Shown one piece after another: positions 9,608 through 18,710 of a DNA stretch of 39,711 nt. The DNA is from Actinomycetales bacterium. GTDB lineage: Bacteria; Actinomycetota; Actinomycetes; Nanopelagicales; Nanopelagicaceae. Within the stretch, counting starts at the first letter, position 1. Each line of letters begins with the position of its first letter. The position numbers were made by a program, and so were the translations under genes. The stretch lies in contig JAGWYO010000013.1 of assembly GCA_018969355.1 (NCBI GenBank), positions 1 to 39,711 of the forward strand, given 5' to 3'. Below the pieces are notes generated by a model, which made no database searches, was not told where the DNA came from, and was given only the letters and a program-made list of their open reading frames with translations.

Positions 9608-11133
9608 ATATTTTTAACCGCTTTAAGAAGTTGTTCAATACCCGTACTGCGATGAGTGAGATTAAATCGAAGGAGCGGGAGTTTTCTCGATGCAAGTGCT
9701 TTTCCATCACCCAATGCTTGAGCTGCAACTAAAGTCTTGAAACCAAAGCTCTGTCCTGGAATTGCAATATCTATTGATGGCGTTCCAGTAATTTGTAAGA
9801 AGGAACCGTTTTGTTGGCCACCTTTATGGAACTGACCGGTGGAGTGGAGAAAACGTGGTCCCCAACCAAAGGTAACTGGCTTGCCGATTTTATCCGAAAG
9901 TATGGATCTTATTTGTGCAATCTTTACATCATCTTTGCGATCTAGGTAGGCCATGATTGCTACATAACCATCATTGTCAATACCTTGAGTAAACAGTTTG
10001 AGTGAGTTGGCAAGATCACTACCTGCTCCAAATATCTCTACAGCACCATCTGTATGCGCGGCGGTGAAGATAGGAAGCACCCCGCCCCATTCTTTGAGCA
10101 ATGTTGATGTCTGCTCTTTTGCTTCAGTGACATTGGGTTGATTAAAAGGATCTATTTCTAGTGCCGCTCCAAGGAGGGCGGTTACCCATTCCCAAATAAT
10201 GAATTGCGCGGCCAGGTCTGCCTCTACCACCAGGTCAGCAGAGCCGGCATAGGCGATTGACAATACTTTCGTGCTTGATGCCGCTTTTTCAATAACAACG
10301 GGAAGGCGGCCCACTTGATTCTTGCCAGTTGATTCGGCAACCAACTGCTCAGCCCAATCACTCAAACCCGGCATTGCCGATCCACCATCGGTAAAGGAGA
10401 GATATTGGCCAGCGTGATAGGCAAGAAGGTATGCGATATCTACAACTAGCGTCGAATCTTTAAGGAATGCGTTTTTTGCTTCGCTGGCGTTATCAAGTAG
10501 AACTGAAACATCCACACCTATAAGAGCTGAAGGAACTAAGCCGAATGCACTCAACACACTAAAGCGTCCACCAACATTTGGATCGGCATTGATGGTGGTG
10601 TAACCGGCTGCTCGGCTTTGCTTATCTAGCGGTGAATCTGGGTCAGTAACGATGACCATGTGGTTTTGGGGTGTTAATCCTGCTTGAGTGAATGACTCTT
10701 CAAAGAGTGCACGCTGTGAAGCAGTTTCAATTGTTGAACCAGATTTAGAACTTACGACTACAACAGTTTTTGCCAAATCAGTCTTGAGTGCATGTGAAAC
10801 ATAGTCAGGATCAGTTGAGTCAAGAATGAAGAGCTTCTTCTTAAAGCTCTGTGCGATAACTTCAGGGCCAAGAGATGATCCACCCATGCCACACAAAATC
10901 ACATTCGTCTTATCGCGATGCTTTGCATAAAGAGCATCCAGTGCAGGTAAGAGATCTCTAGAACTTTCCGGAAGATCTATCCAATTCAAACGAACAGCGG
11001 CTTCAGCTTGTGCTGCTTGGCCCCAAATGGTTGAGTCCTTCTTAGCCAGACGTGCATGAACCTGAGTTAGCGCCACATACCGGGAATCGCTGCGATTGAT
11101 ATTGTTAATCGCATGACCTGAAATTTTTATCAT
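9604..11133 (-). CDS. pgi: Glucose-6-phosphate isomerase
   Basis: A 509-residue phosphoglucose isomerase, interconverting glucose 6-phosphate and fructose 6-phosphate. The N-terminal SIS domain shows GMGGSSLGP (residues 82-90) and the sugar-phosphate loop SSKSGSTIET; GGRFSVLSAFGL is the family signature, and GWGPRFLHSTGQFHKGG lies near the C-terminus. It resembles the form that occurs next to, or fused with, transaldolase in actinobacteria and cyanobacteria. The start overlaps the tal stop by 4 bp, so translation is probably coupled. It is the last gene of ctaA-tkt-tal-pgi. Confidence 0.95.
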   Translation of the reverse strand: MIKISGHAINNINRSDSRYVALTQVHARLAKKDSTIWGQAAQAEAAVRLNWIDLPESSRDLLPALDALYAKHRDKTNVILCGMGGSSLGPEVIAQSFKKKLFILDSTDPDYVSHALKTDLAKTVVVVSSKSGSTIETASQRALFEESFTQAGLTPQNHMVIVTDPDSPLDKQSRAAGYTTINADPNVGGRFSVLSAFGLVPSALIGVDVSVLLDNASEAKNAFLKDSTLVVDIAYLLAYHAGQYLSFTDGGSAMPGLSDWAEQLVAESTGKNQVGRLPVVIEKAASSTKVLSIAYAGSADLVVEADLAAQFIIWEWVTALLGAALEIDPFNQPNVTEAKEQTSTLLKEWGGVLPIFTAAHTDGAVEIFGAGSDLANSLKLFTQGIDNDGYVAIMAYLDRKDDVKIAQIRSILSDKIGKPVTFGWGPRFLHSTGQFHKGGQQNGSFLQITGTPSIDIAIPGQSFGFKTLVAAQALGDGKALASRKLPLLRFNLTHRSTGIEQLLKAVKNI

Positions 11134-12215
11134 CCCTGTTGGGCAGCTTTCACACTAGCGAGTAGATCATCCCAAGCTTGGGCAAACTTTTTCACACCAT
11201 CTATCTCAAGTTCAGTTGTTACCGCATCGAGTGAGATGTTGAGTGCTGATAAGCCTTTGAGAACTTCAACAGCAGCACCATAGTTAGAAGTAATTGTATT
11301 ACCGCGGACTTTTCCATGATCAATAACGGCATCTAATGTTGATTGAGGCATGGTGTTGACAGTATCTGGTGCGATGAGTTCAACAACGTAGCGTGTGTCG
11401 TCATAGGCAGGGTCCTTCACTCCAGTTGATGCCCATAACGGACGCTGCCTAAAAGCACCACGGTCAAGCTGTGCTAGCCATCTAGAAGAAGAGAACTTCT
11501 CTTCAAAGAGTTGGTAAGCAAGGTGGGCATTAGCAATTGCAGCTTTCCCAAGCAAAGATGTAGCAGATTCGGAGCCATTTTTCTTTAGAAGAGCATCGAT
11601 AGATGAATCGATTCTGCTGATGAAAAACGATGCAACTGAGTGCACATCTGCTGGGTTAGTCGCAGCTTCAACTCCTGAAATATAAGCATCGATTACTGCG
11701 CCGTAGCGCTTTACTGAGAAAATCAGAGTGACGTTAACGCTGATACCAGCAGCAATGAGAGCTGTAATTGCCGGCAGGCCCTCAATAGTTGCTGGAACCT
11801 TAATCATTAAGTTAGGTCGATCAATTATTGACCAGAGTTCCTTACCCTGTGCAATTGTTGCTTGGGTATCGTGCGCAAGACGAGGGTCAACTTCAATACT
11901 CACGCGTCCATTAACACCTTTGGTTGATGTGTAGATCTCTTTAAAGAGATCACACGCAGCTCGCACATCATCAGTTGTAAGTTTTTTAACAACATCATCT
12001 ACCGAATCGTTTTTCATGGCCTCGATATCTGCAGCATATTCAACTGCCCCTGCAATAGCTGCGCCAAAGATTGAAGGATTAGTTGTAACACCTACTACGC
12101 CAGAATTTGCTATACGAGATGGAAGTGAATGGGCATCGGAGCCTGAAATCTTCGCCCTAGATAAATCATCGAGCCAGATTGAGGTTCCGCCTTTAGCTAC
12201 ATCGGCAACAGACAT
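11130..12215 (-). CDS. tal: Transaldolase
   Basis: A 361-residue transaldolase of the long actinobacterial/cyanobacterial class. It moves a dihydroxyacetone unit between sugar phosphates in the non-oxidative pentose phosphate pathway. The N-terminal SIWLDDLSR and GVTTNPSIF (TNPS at 45-48) and the Schiff-base Lys139 in NLMIKVPAT are visible, with VNVTLIFS shortly after. Its start immediately follows the tkt stop (adjacent bases) and its stop overlaps pgi by 4 bp. The close coupling matches organisms in which tal and pgi are one fused polypeptide. Confidence 0.95.
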   Translation of the reverse strand: MSVADVAKGGTSIWLDDLSRAKISGSDAHSLPSRIANSGVVGVTTNPSIFGAAIAGAVEYAADIEAMKNDSVDDVVKKLTTDDVRAACDLFKEIYTSTKGVNGRVSIEVDPRLAHDTQATIAQGKELWSIIDRPNLMIKVPATIEGLPAITALIAAGISVNVTLIFSVKRYGAVIDAYISGVEAATNPADVHSVASFFISRIDSSIDALLKKNGSESATSLLGKAAIANAHLAYQLFEEKFSSSRWLAQLDRGAFRQRPLWASTGVKDPAYDDTRYVVELIAPDTVNTMPQSTLDAVIDHGKVRGNTITSNYGAAVEVLKGLSALNISLDAVTTELEIDGVKKFAQAWDDLLASVKAAQQG

Positions 12216-14261
12216 CTATAACGCCGCCTTAATCTTTGCAACGATTGCTTCAACTGAGAAACCAAACTCTTTGAATAAGCGCTTGGCATCGGCTGAAGCC
12301 CCATAATGTTCAAGTGAAATTGCGATTCCACTTTCACCGATTAACTGATGCCAGCCTTGGGCAATTCCTACTTCGATGCTTACCTTTAACCTAATTGAAG
12401 GTGGAAGTACCTGATCTTTGTAGCTTTGATCTTGTTCGCTAAACCACTCAAGACATGGGGCGCTGACAACTCGAACGGAAATTCCTTCACTTGCCAGCGC
12501 GCTCTGCACATCAATCGCAAGTGATACTTCAGAGCCGGTTGCAATCAGAACTGCCTTTGGATTGTGTGCATCCTTGAGGATGTAGGCACCCTTGGCAGTT
12601 CCGGTAGCTGGTTCACACTCTGTACGATCTAAAACGGGAAGGTTTTGACGAGATAACAGGATTCCAGTGGCGCGAGCGCGAGTCAGAATCTTCTTCCAGC
12701 TTTCAGCAACTTCATTGGCATCACCAGGGCGAACTACATCTAATCCAGGAATAGCTCGCAAAGCCGCAAAGTGTTCGATGGGTTGGTGCGTTGGTCCATC
12801 TTCACCCACCCCGATTGAGTCATGGGTCCACACAAAAGTTGAGGGAATCTTCATCAGTGCAGCAAGGCGAACAGCGGGGCGCATGTAGTCGCTAAAGACT
12901 GCAAAAGTTCCGCCGAATGAACGTGATAAACCATGGAGTGCAATTCCATTGAGAATTGATCCCATTGCATGTTCGCGAATTCCAAAGTGAATGATTCGAC
13001 CGTATGGATGAGCGCCCTTAATGGCGCTGGATGAAGGTAGGAATGAGCCGCCCCCATCAATGCTGGTGTTGTTAGATCCTGCTAAATCTGAAGATCCGCC
13101 CCAGAACTCAGGTAGGTGTTTAGCGATTGCATTAATGACTTGACCAGATGCTGCGCGCGTTGCAACATCTTTTCCGGGAGCAAAGGTTGGGATGTCTGAA
13201 TCCCAACCAGCTGGTAGCGCTTTAGTTCGCAAGCGCTCCAATAGCTTTGCTTGCTCTGGATTATCTGATTGCCACGTTGCAAACTTCGCATCCCATTCTT
13301 TGCGAACTGTTACTGCGCGATCTTTCACTAAACGGGCGTGAGCTAAAACTTCTGCTGGCATTGCAAACTTTTCTTCTGGATTTAGGCCAAGAGCAGTTTT
13401 AGTTGCAGCAATTTCGTCATCGCCAAGTGCCGAACCATGTGAGCCTGCAGTTCCTTGAGCCTTTGGTGCTGGCCAAGCGATAACAGATTTCATTCGAATC
13501 AAAGTTGGCTTAGTTTTTTCGTTCTTAGCTGCAACCATCGCAGCATCAATGGCAGAGATGTCTACATTTCCGTTAGAAGCAGCTGCAACATCAATGACAT
13601 GCCAACCGTAGGCACGATATCTGGCTGAGACATCTTCGGTGAAAGCGTTGTGTGTGTCACCTTCGATGGATATTCGATTGTCATCATAAATTACATTTAA
13701 TGCACCAAGTTCTTGTGTTCCAGCAAGAGAAGAAGCCTCAGCACTTACACCTTCCTGCAAATCGCCATCCGAGCAAATAACCCAGATGCTGTGATCAAAT
13801 ACAGAGCCACCTGCAGGTGCTTGAGGATCCAATAAACCCCGCTCATAGCGGGCGGCCATTGCCATACCCACTGCAGTTGCAACACCTTGTCCAAGGGGAC
13901 CAGTTGTCATTTCCACCCCAGCAGTATGACCAAATTCAGGGTGACCTGGAGTAAGTGAACCCCACGTTCGAAATTCTTGAATATCTTTCAATTCAAGGCC
14001 ATAACCACTCAAGAAAAGTTGAGTGTAGAGAGTCAGTGATGAGTGACCGCAAGAAAGGATGAAGCGGTCTCGACCAATCCATTGTGGATCTGATGGATCA
14101 TGAACGAGATGGCGTTGAAAGAGCGTGTAAGCAACTGGTGCCAATGACATTGCAGTACCTGGGTGGCCATTACCCACCTTTTGAACTGCATCTGCTGCCA
14201 GAGCGCGGGCATGTGCAACTACCAGATCATCCATCACTGACCAGTTAGAGATAGAACTCAT
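12216..14261 (-). CDS. tkt: Transketolase
   Basis: A 681-residue thiamine-diphosphate transketolase. Visible are NGHPG (31-35), the loop MTTGPLGQG (118-126), the diphosphate/metal-binding SDGDLQEG (164-171) with the following YDDN, and in the second domain GIREHAMGSILNG and THDSIGVGEDGPTHQP. It exchanges two-carbon units in the non-oxidative pentose phosphate pathway, linking gap/tpiA products to ribose phosphate. The ATG overlaps the ctaA stop by 4 bp. With tal and pgi it forms a carbon-rearrangement operon; the oxidative branch genes are not beside it. Confidence 0.97.
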   Translation of the reverse strand: MSSISNWSVMDDLVVAHARALAADAVQKVGNGHPGTAMSLAPVAYTLFQRHLVHDPSDPQWIGRDRFILSCGHSSLTLYTQLFLSGYGLELKDIQEFRTWGSLTPGHPEFGHTAGVEMTTGPLGQGVATAVGMAMAARYERGLLDPQAPAGGSVFDHSIWVICSDGDLQEGVSAEASSLAGTQELGALNVIYDDNRISIEGDTHNAFTEDVSARYRAYGWHVIDVAAASNGNVDISAIDAAMVAAKNEKTKPTLIRMKSVIAWPAPKAQGTAGSHGSALGDDEIAATKTALGLNPEEKFAMPAEVLAHARLVKDRAVTVRKEWDAKFATWQSDNPEQAKLLERLRTKALPAGWDSDIPTFAPGKDVATRAASGQVINAIAKHLPEFWGGSSDLAGSNNTSIDGGGSFLPSSSAIKGAHPYGRIIHFGIREHAMGSILNGIALHGLSRSFGGTFAVFSDYMRPAVRLAALMKIPSTFVWTHDSIGVGEDGPTHQPIEHFAALRAIPGLDVVRPGDANEVAESWKKILTRARATGILLSRQNLPVLDRTECEPATGTAKGAYILKDAHNPKAVLIATGSEVSLAIDVQSALASEGISVRVVSAPCLEWFSEQDQSYKDQVLPPSIRLKVSIEVGIAQGWHQLIGESGIAISLEHYGASADAKRLFKEFGFSVEAIVAKIKAAL

Positions 14262-15139
14262 AGAGCCATTTCCTTTACTTTAAACTGAACGGATAGCCAG
14301 ATTCGCCAGGCTGCAATCCATACTAAAGTAGTTCCTAAAAGATGTAAGGCTACTAAGAGTTCGGGCACTCCCAAAAAGTACTGGATGTAACCGATCGCCC
14401 CTTGGGAGAGTGCTATACCAAAAAAAATCATCAAACGTCGTTTTGTAACGGCCGATACCTCTTTACGAAAATAGAAAACAATTGTAAATAACATCAAGAT
14501 AATGACAGAAAGGGAATGCATACGTGCAGCGTCTTGAATCCGAATATCAAGACGAGGTGCGTTGATATCGCCAGCATGTGGTCCAGAACCTGTGACAATA
14601 GTTCCTAATATAATTACAAGAGTTGACCACATGACATGTGTCTTAGAGTAGCTATTTAATGGGCCACGTACTCCTGTTTTAACCGTAGGTCCTTTACGTC
14701 GTGAGTGCAGTGACGTTGCAGCAGCGATGAGTACTGTTGATAGTAAGAAGTGACTTGCAACTGAAATCGGATTCAAATCTGTCAGTACGGTGATTCCACC
14801 TAAAACGCCTTGGCCAAATATCCCTAAGAATTGCCCAACTGCAAGTATGCGCAGATCTTTTCGTCCCGCACGAAGAACTGCAAATAAAGTTGCCAGTGCA
14901 AAAATAACAAGGACAAAAGTGAGTAAGCGATTAGCAAATTCAATCCACGAGTGGAATGTTCCCTCGACTTGGTTTTCAACAGGAAAATATGAACCAGGTG
15001 TGCACTCGGGCCAGGTTGGGCAACCCAGGCCTGAGCCTGTCAGGCGCACTGCGCCTCCCGTTACAACGATCGCGGCCTGTGAAATAAGCAGGAGTAGAGC
15101 CAGAGATGGTAAGGCTCGGGCTGCGCGCGTGGATGCCAT
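14258..15139 (-). CDS. ctaA: Heme A synthase (CtaA/COX15 family)
   Basis: A 293-residue integral membrane protein with about eight hydrophobic helices. It oxidises the C8 methyl of heme O to give heme A for aa3-type cytochrome oxidase. The four heme-ligand histidines of the family can be placed at HSWIEFANR, ASHFLLST, AARMHSLS and VALHLLGTT, and the extracellular cysteine pair occurs in GLGCPTWPEC. The ATG at 15139 has no ribosome-binding site but has a TAGGGT hexamer exactly 6 nt upstream, suggesting a leaderless message. It is divergent from sufR and first in ctaA-tkt-tal-pgi; ctaB (heme O synthase), often found nearby, is not in the window. Confidence 0.92.
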   Translation of the reverse strand: MASTRAARALPSLALLLLISQAAIVVTGGAVRLTGSGLGCPTWPECTPGSYFPVENQVEGTFHSWIEFANRLLTFVLVIFALATLFAVLRAGRKDLRILAVGQFLGIFGQGVLGGITVLTDLNPISVASHFLLSTVLIAAATSLHSRRKGPTVKTGVRGPLNSYSKTHVMWSTLVIILGTIVTGSGPHAGDINAPRLDIRIQDAARMHSLSVIILMLFTIVFYFRKEVSAVTKRRLMIFFGIALSQGAIGYIQYFLGVPELLVALHLLGTTLVWIAAWRIWLSVQFKVKEMAL

Positions 15140-15145
15140 GGCCCA

Positions 15146-15151
15146 ACCCTA
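15146..15151 (-). promoter_or_regulatory. Predicted -10 element (TAGGGT) for leaderless ctaA
   Basis: On the minus strand TAGGGT ends 6 nt before the ctaA ATG. That places the expected transcription start on the A of the start codon. No clear -35 and no ribosome-binding site are visible. Confidence 0.5.
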
Positions 15152-15188
15152 TGGCCAGTGGATGCTCAGGCGGGCCGAGTGGCCGAAG

Positions 15189-15205
15189 GTGTCGAATTAC
15201 GACAC
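15189..15205. promoter_or_regulatory. Palindromic operator between ctaA and sufR (putative SufR site)
   Basis: GTGTCG-AATTA-CGACAC is a perfect 6-bp inverted repeat with a 5-bp spacer. It ends 9 bp before the proposed sufR GTG start. A second overlapping repeat, ACAC-AATA-GTGT, lies at 15202-15213. Mycobacterial SufR proteins bind an inverted repeat of comparable spacing in their own promoter, so autoregulation is the natural reading; binding itself is inferred. Confidence 0.6.
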
Positions 15206-15214
15206 AATAGTGTT

Positions 15215-15901
15215 GTGAAAATAAGCGGCCAAATGAGCCCAGTTCCAGGTGATGAAATTCGCACCCGGGAGGTAGTGGCGCGCTCTATTTTAGAAAACGG
15301 TCCTTCTACTGCTGCGGTTCTAGGTCAGCGTTTAGGTCTGACTCCTGCAGGAATTCGCCGCCATCTTGATTTGCTCGTTGCAGATGGGGTTTTAGAAGCA
15401 CGTGAGCCACACTCTGCGATCAATCGCGGAAGAGGTCGACCTTCAAAAGTATTTGTCATGAGCGATAAGGGTCGCGAACAATTTGAACATTCTTACGACG
15501 ATTTAGCTGTAGCTGCATTGAAGTTTATGTCGGCCCAATCTGGGGAACAGTTAGTGTCCAATTTTGCCCAATCTCGCGCTGATGACATTGAGCGAAAGGC
15601 GACAGTGGTTCTAGCCAAGAAGAGCAATAAGACTGAAGCTCTCGCGCGATTTCTTACAGAGCAAGGCTACGCCGCAAGTGTTGCGAAAAAGCCTATGGGT
15701 GAAGAACTATGTCAGCACCATTGCCCAATTGCCCACGTTGCATCTGAATTTCCCCAGCTATGCGAAGCAGAAACTGAAGCACTCTCACGTTTATTAGGTA
15801 CTCACGTTCAACGTTTAGCAACAATTGCACACGGTGATGGAGTATGCACAACTTTTATACCCACAAACACAGCTACAACAAAGCGAAAGGTACGTGCATG
15901 A
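15215..15901 (+). CDS. sufR: Fe-S cluster transcriptional regulator SufR
   Basis: A 228-residue regulator with an N-terminal winged helix-turn-helix (about residues 18-62: [19 protein letters not shown], then wing [10 protein letters not shown]) and a C-terminal cysteine cluster CQHHC (Cys166, Cys170), Cys183 and Cys211 that would bind the sensing iron-sulfur cluster. In mycobacteria and cyanobacteria SufR represses the suf operon when cluster supply is adequate. I chose GTG 15215 because the homology-like region begins after it and the operator lies directly upstream; ATG 15233 is an alternative, and the in-frame ATG at 15158 would cover the promoter. The stop overlaps the sufB ATG by 4 bp. 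Confidence 0.88.
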   Translation: MKISGQMSPVPGDEIRTREVVARSILENGPSTAAVLGQRLGLTPAGIRRHLDLLVADGVLEAREPHSAINRGRGRPSKVFVMSDKGREQFEHSYDDLAVAALKFMSAQSGEQLVSNFAQSRADDIERKATVVLAKKSNKTEALARFLTEQGYAASVAKKPMGEELCQHHCPIAHVASEFPQLCEAETEALSRLLGTHVQRLATIAHGDGVCTTFIPTNTATTKRKVRA

Positions 15902-17307
15902 CAATCGCACATCCAGAACTCGAAGGTATCGGCAACTACGAATACGGTTGGTCCGACAAAAGCGATGTTGGCACAAACGCCAAACGTGGCCTGAATGAAG
16001 ATGTTGTGCGTGATATCTCTGCTAAGAAATCAGAGCCACAGTGGATGCTGGACCTTCGTTTAAAGGGCCTTGCTCTTTTTGAAAAGAAGCCAATGCCTAA
16101 TTGGGGTTCTGATCTATCTGGAATTTTCTTTGACACAATTAAATACTTTGTGCGCTCAACAGAAAAGCAGGCTGCAACGTGGGAAGACCTGCCTGATGAA
16201 ATTAAGAACACGTATGATCGCTTGGGTATCCCTGAAGCTGAAAAGCAGCGCTTAGTTTCAGGTGTTGCGGCTCAATACGAGTCAGAGGTTGTCTATCACT
16301 CAATCCGTGAGGATCTAGAGAAGCAAGGCGTTATTTTCCTTGATACAGATACCGCCCTTAAACAGCATCCAGAGCTTTTCAAAGAGTACTTCGGAACTGT
16401 TATTCCAGTGGGAGATAACAAGTTTGCAGCTCTTAATACATCTGTGTGGTCTGGCGGTTCATTTATCTATGTTCCAAAGGGTGTGCACGTTGATATTCCC
16501 TTACAAGCATATTTTCGCATTAACACCGAGAATATGGGTCAATTCGAACGTACTTTGATCATCGCTGATGAGGATTCATATATTCACTATGTCGAGGGCT
16601 GCACTGCTCCTATCTATAAGTCAGATTCACTTCACTCAGCTGTAGTTGAAATCATTGTGAAGAAGGGTGCTCGCGTTCGTTACACCACAATTCAAAATTG
16701 GTCCAACAACGTTTACAACTTGGTAACAAAGCGCGCAACTTGTGCTGAAGGTGCAACTATGGAGTGGGTCGATGGAAACATCGGTTCAAAGGTAACAATG
16801 AAATACCCTGCAATCTTTTTGTTGGGTCCACATGCCAAGGGTGAGACGTTATCTCTAGCCTTTGCTGGAGAAGGTCAACATCAAGATTCTGGTGCCAAGA
16901 TGGTCCACGCAGCGCCATACACATCATCATCTGTTATCTCTAAATCAGTTGCACGAAATGGTGGACGTACTTCTTATCGTGGACTTGTCCAAGTTCAAGA
17001 GGGTGCACATCACTCTAAGAGCACAGTGAAGTGCGATGCACTTCTAGTTGACACAATCTCTCGCTCTGACACATATCCCTATGTGGATATTCGTGAAGAT
17101 GATGTTTCAATGGGCCACGAAGCAACCGTTTCAAAGATCTCTGATGATCAACTTTTTTATCTGATGTCTCGCGGATTAACTGAAGATGAAGCTATGGCCA
17201 TGATTGTGCGTGGTTTCATTGAGCCAATTGCACGTGAACTGCCTATGGAATATGCCCTAGAGCTCAATCGCCTCATTGAACTTCAAATGGAAGGTGCTGT
17301 TGGTTAA
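15898..17307 (+). CDS. sufB: Fe-S cluster scaffold protein SufB
   Basis: A 469-residue SufB, the scaffold subunit of the SufBCD complex on which nascent clusters form. The SUF-B sequence is unmistakable: [20 protein letters not shown], then YVEGCTAP with the persulfide-acceptor cysteine near residue 235, [20 protein letters not shown] and the C-terminal [16 protein letters not shown] segment. The ATG at 15898 overlaps the sufR stop as ATGA; an upstream in-frame start at 15844 would add 18 residues out of character for the family. The stop TAA shares its last base with the sufD ATG. Confidence 0.97.
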   Translation: MTIAHPELEGIGNYEYGWSDKSDVGTNAKRGLNEDVVRDISAKKSEPQWMLDLRLKGLALFEKKPMPNWGSDLSGIFFDTIKYFVRSTEKQAATWEDLPDEIKNTYDRLGIPEAEKQRLVSGVAAQYESEVVYHSIREDLEKQGVIFLDTDTALKQHPELFKEYFGTVIPVGDNKFAALNTSVWSGGSFIYVPKGVHVDIPLQAYFRINTENMGQFERTLIIADEDSYIHYVEGCTAPIYKSDSLHSAVVEIIVKKGARVRYTTIQNWSNNVYNLVTKRATCAEGATMEWVDGNIGSKVTMKYPAIFLLGPHAKGETLSLAFAGEGQHQDSGAKMVHAAPYTSSSVISKSVARNGGRTSYRGLVQVQEGAHHSKSTVKCDALLVDTISRSDTYPYVDIREDDVSMGHEATVSKISDDQLFYLMSRGLTEDEAMAMIVRGFIEPIARELPMEYALELNRLIELQMEGAVG

Positions 17308-18389
17308 TGTCTGTTTTAACTACTAATTATTTAACCCCAACGGGGCGCGAGGAGGCATGGCGGTTCACACCGCTAAAGCGCATGCGCGGTTTGCATGATG
17401 GTTCAGCCATTGTTGGAGACCGTAATTCCCTTGTAACTAAAACGGGATTACCAAAAGGTGTCAGTTTTTCGCGTGAGGCTCTATCACCTCTTGCCGTGAG
17501 CGATGATGTCATCATCGAACGCATCCGAGGAGAAGCCTTTGATGTTGCCCACCTTTCTATTGATGCACATGCTGAAATTAGGGAGCCAATCTTTTTGACT
17601 CGCTCAGCAGGTGCCCTTGATACAGCTGAACTTTCCAGAGTGCGTATTTCACTGGGCTCACATGCGATTGCAACAATAATCGTTGAAAATATCGGCGAGA
17701 CGTTGCTAGCTGAAGATCTGGAGATTTCGCTTTCCCCAGGTTCATCACTTACTTTTGTTTCGCTACAGGAGTTTGATGCAAAGAGTGTCTATACAGCCCG
17801 ACACCACGCTGTAGTTGATAAGGATGCGACTTTTAAATCAATCACAGTAACCGTTGGGGGAGATGTAGTTCGTATCCTTCCGACTGTTGAATTCACAGCA
17901 CCTGGTGCATCAGCAGAACTTCTAGGAGTGTATTTCGCAACCACTGGACAGTTCTTCGAACATCGTATGCACGTTGATCACGCTGTGCCAAATGCTAAAT
18001 CTCGAGTGAACTTCAAAGGCGCTCTTGCTGGCAGAGATGCTCACACAGTCTGGATAGGTGATGTTCTAATTCGCGCAGTTGCCGAAGGCACAGATACGTA
18101 TGAGCTCAACAGAAATCTTTTGCTAACGGATGGAGCACGCGCTGATTCTGTTCCTAACCTTGAGATTGAAACTGGCGAAATCGTTGGTGCAGGGCATGCA
18201 AGTACCACTGGCCGCTTTGATGATGAACAGTTGTTCTATTTAATGTCGCGGGGAATCACGCTAGAAAATGCCCGCCGTCTTGTCGTTCGTGGTTTCTTTA
18301 ATGAAATCATCACTGAGATCGGTAACGAAGAAGTACAGGAGCGTCTTATGGAGCGCATTGATGGTGAACTTGAAAGAGCTGGTGCATAA
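17307..18389 (+). CDS. sufD: Fe-S cluster assembly protein SufD
   Basis: A 360-residue SufD, paralogous to SufB and its partner in the SufBC2D scaffold. The N-terminal EEAWRFTPLKRM, the beta-helix core and the C-terminal signature [16 protein letters not shown] followed by LVVRGFFNEI are present; the last block closely parallels the end of SufB. It starts on the last base of the sufB stop and ends immediately before the Rieske gene, so stoichiometric coupled translation is likely. Confidence 0.95.
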   Translation: MSVLTTNYLTPTGREEAWRFTPLKRMRGLHDGSAIVGDRNSLVTKTGLPKGVSFSREALSPLAVSDDVIIERIRGEAFDVAHLSIDAHAEIREPIFLTRSAGALDTAELSRVRISLGSHAIATIIVENIGETLLAEDLEISLSPGSSLTFVSLQEFDAKSVYTARHHAVVDKDATFKSITVTVGGDVVRILPTVEFTAPGASAELLGVYFATTGQFFEHRMHVDHAVPNAKSRVNFKGALAGRDAHTVWIGDVLIRAVAEGTDTYELNRNLLLTDGARADSVPNLEIETGEIVGAGHASTTGRFDDEQLFYLMSRGITLENARRLVVRGFFNEIITEIGNEEVQERLMERIDGELERAGA

Positions 18390-18686
18390 ATGGCCGACTT
18401 TACATTAGATCAATTAGAGGTTGGCAAGCCGGTCAAGATTGAAAAAGATGGCAAGACCATCTGTGTTGCCCGAGTGGGCGATGAAGTCTTTGCTGTTGAC
18501 GATACTTGTTCGCACTCAGAAGCTTCACTATCAGAAGGTGAAGTTACAGATTTCAAAATTGAATGCTGGCTACATGGTGCTGAGTTCGATTTGAGAACTG
18601 GTGAGGCGTTGACCTTGCCAGCAAATATAAGCCTTGAGACATATGCAGTAAAGATCGACGGAAACTCCGTCACGGTTGAGATTTAG
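18390..18686 (+). CDS. Rieske-type [2Fe-2S] ferredoxin of the suf operon
   Basis: A 98-residue small Rieske protein, annotated in actinobacteria as a non-heme iron oxygenase ferredoxin subunit. The two ligand boxes are CSH in DDTCSHSEASLSEGEV and CWLH in IECWLHGAEFD; each gives one Cys and one His for a [2Fe-2S] centre. Its ATG follows the sufD stop with no gap. An electron-transfer role in cluster assembly or repair is inferred from position only. A gene of this type between sufD and sufC occurs in other actinobacteria, so it is not a private insertion. Confidence 0.88.
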   Translation: MADFTLDQLEVGKPVKIEKDGKTICVARVGDEVFAVDDTCSHSEASLSEGEVTDFKIECWLHGAEFDLRTGEALTLPANISLETYAVKIDGNSVTVEI

Positions 18687-18710
18687 TACACGAGGAGAAG
18701 AGAGAAAACA

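Noticed and set aside
15173-15190. GCCGAGTGGCCGAAGG, resembling the 5' end of a tRNA-Leu or tRNA-Ser
   Set aside because: No acceptor, anticodon or T-arm follows; the sequence runs straight into the sufR operator.
15158-15214. Upstream in-frame ATG that would extend sufR by 19 residues
   Set aside because: The extension would be coded across the operator palindrome and promoter, and the added residues do not resemble the family.
14790-15218. A 142-codon frame on the plus strand opposite ctaA
   Set aside because: It is the antisense of ctaA, whose membrane helices and heme histidines are unmistakable.
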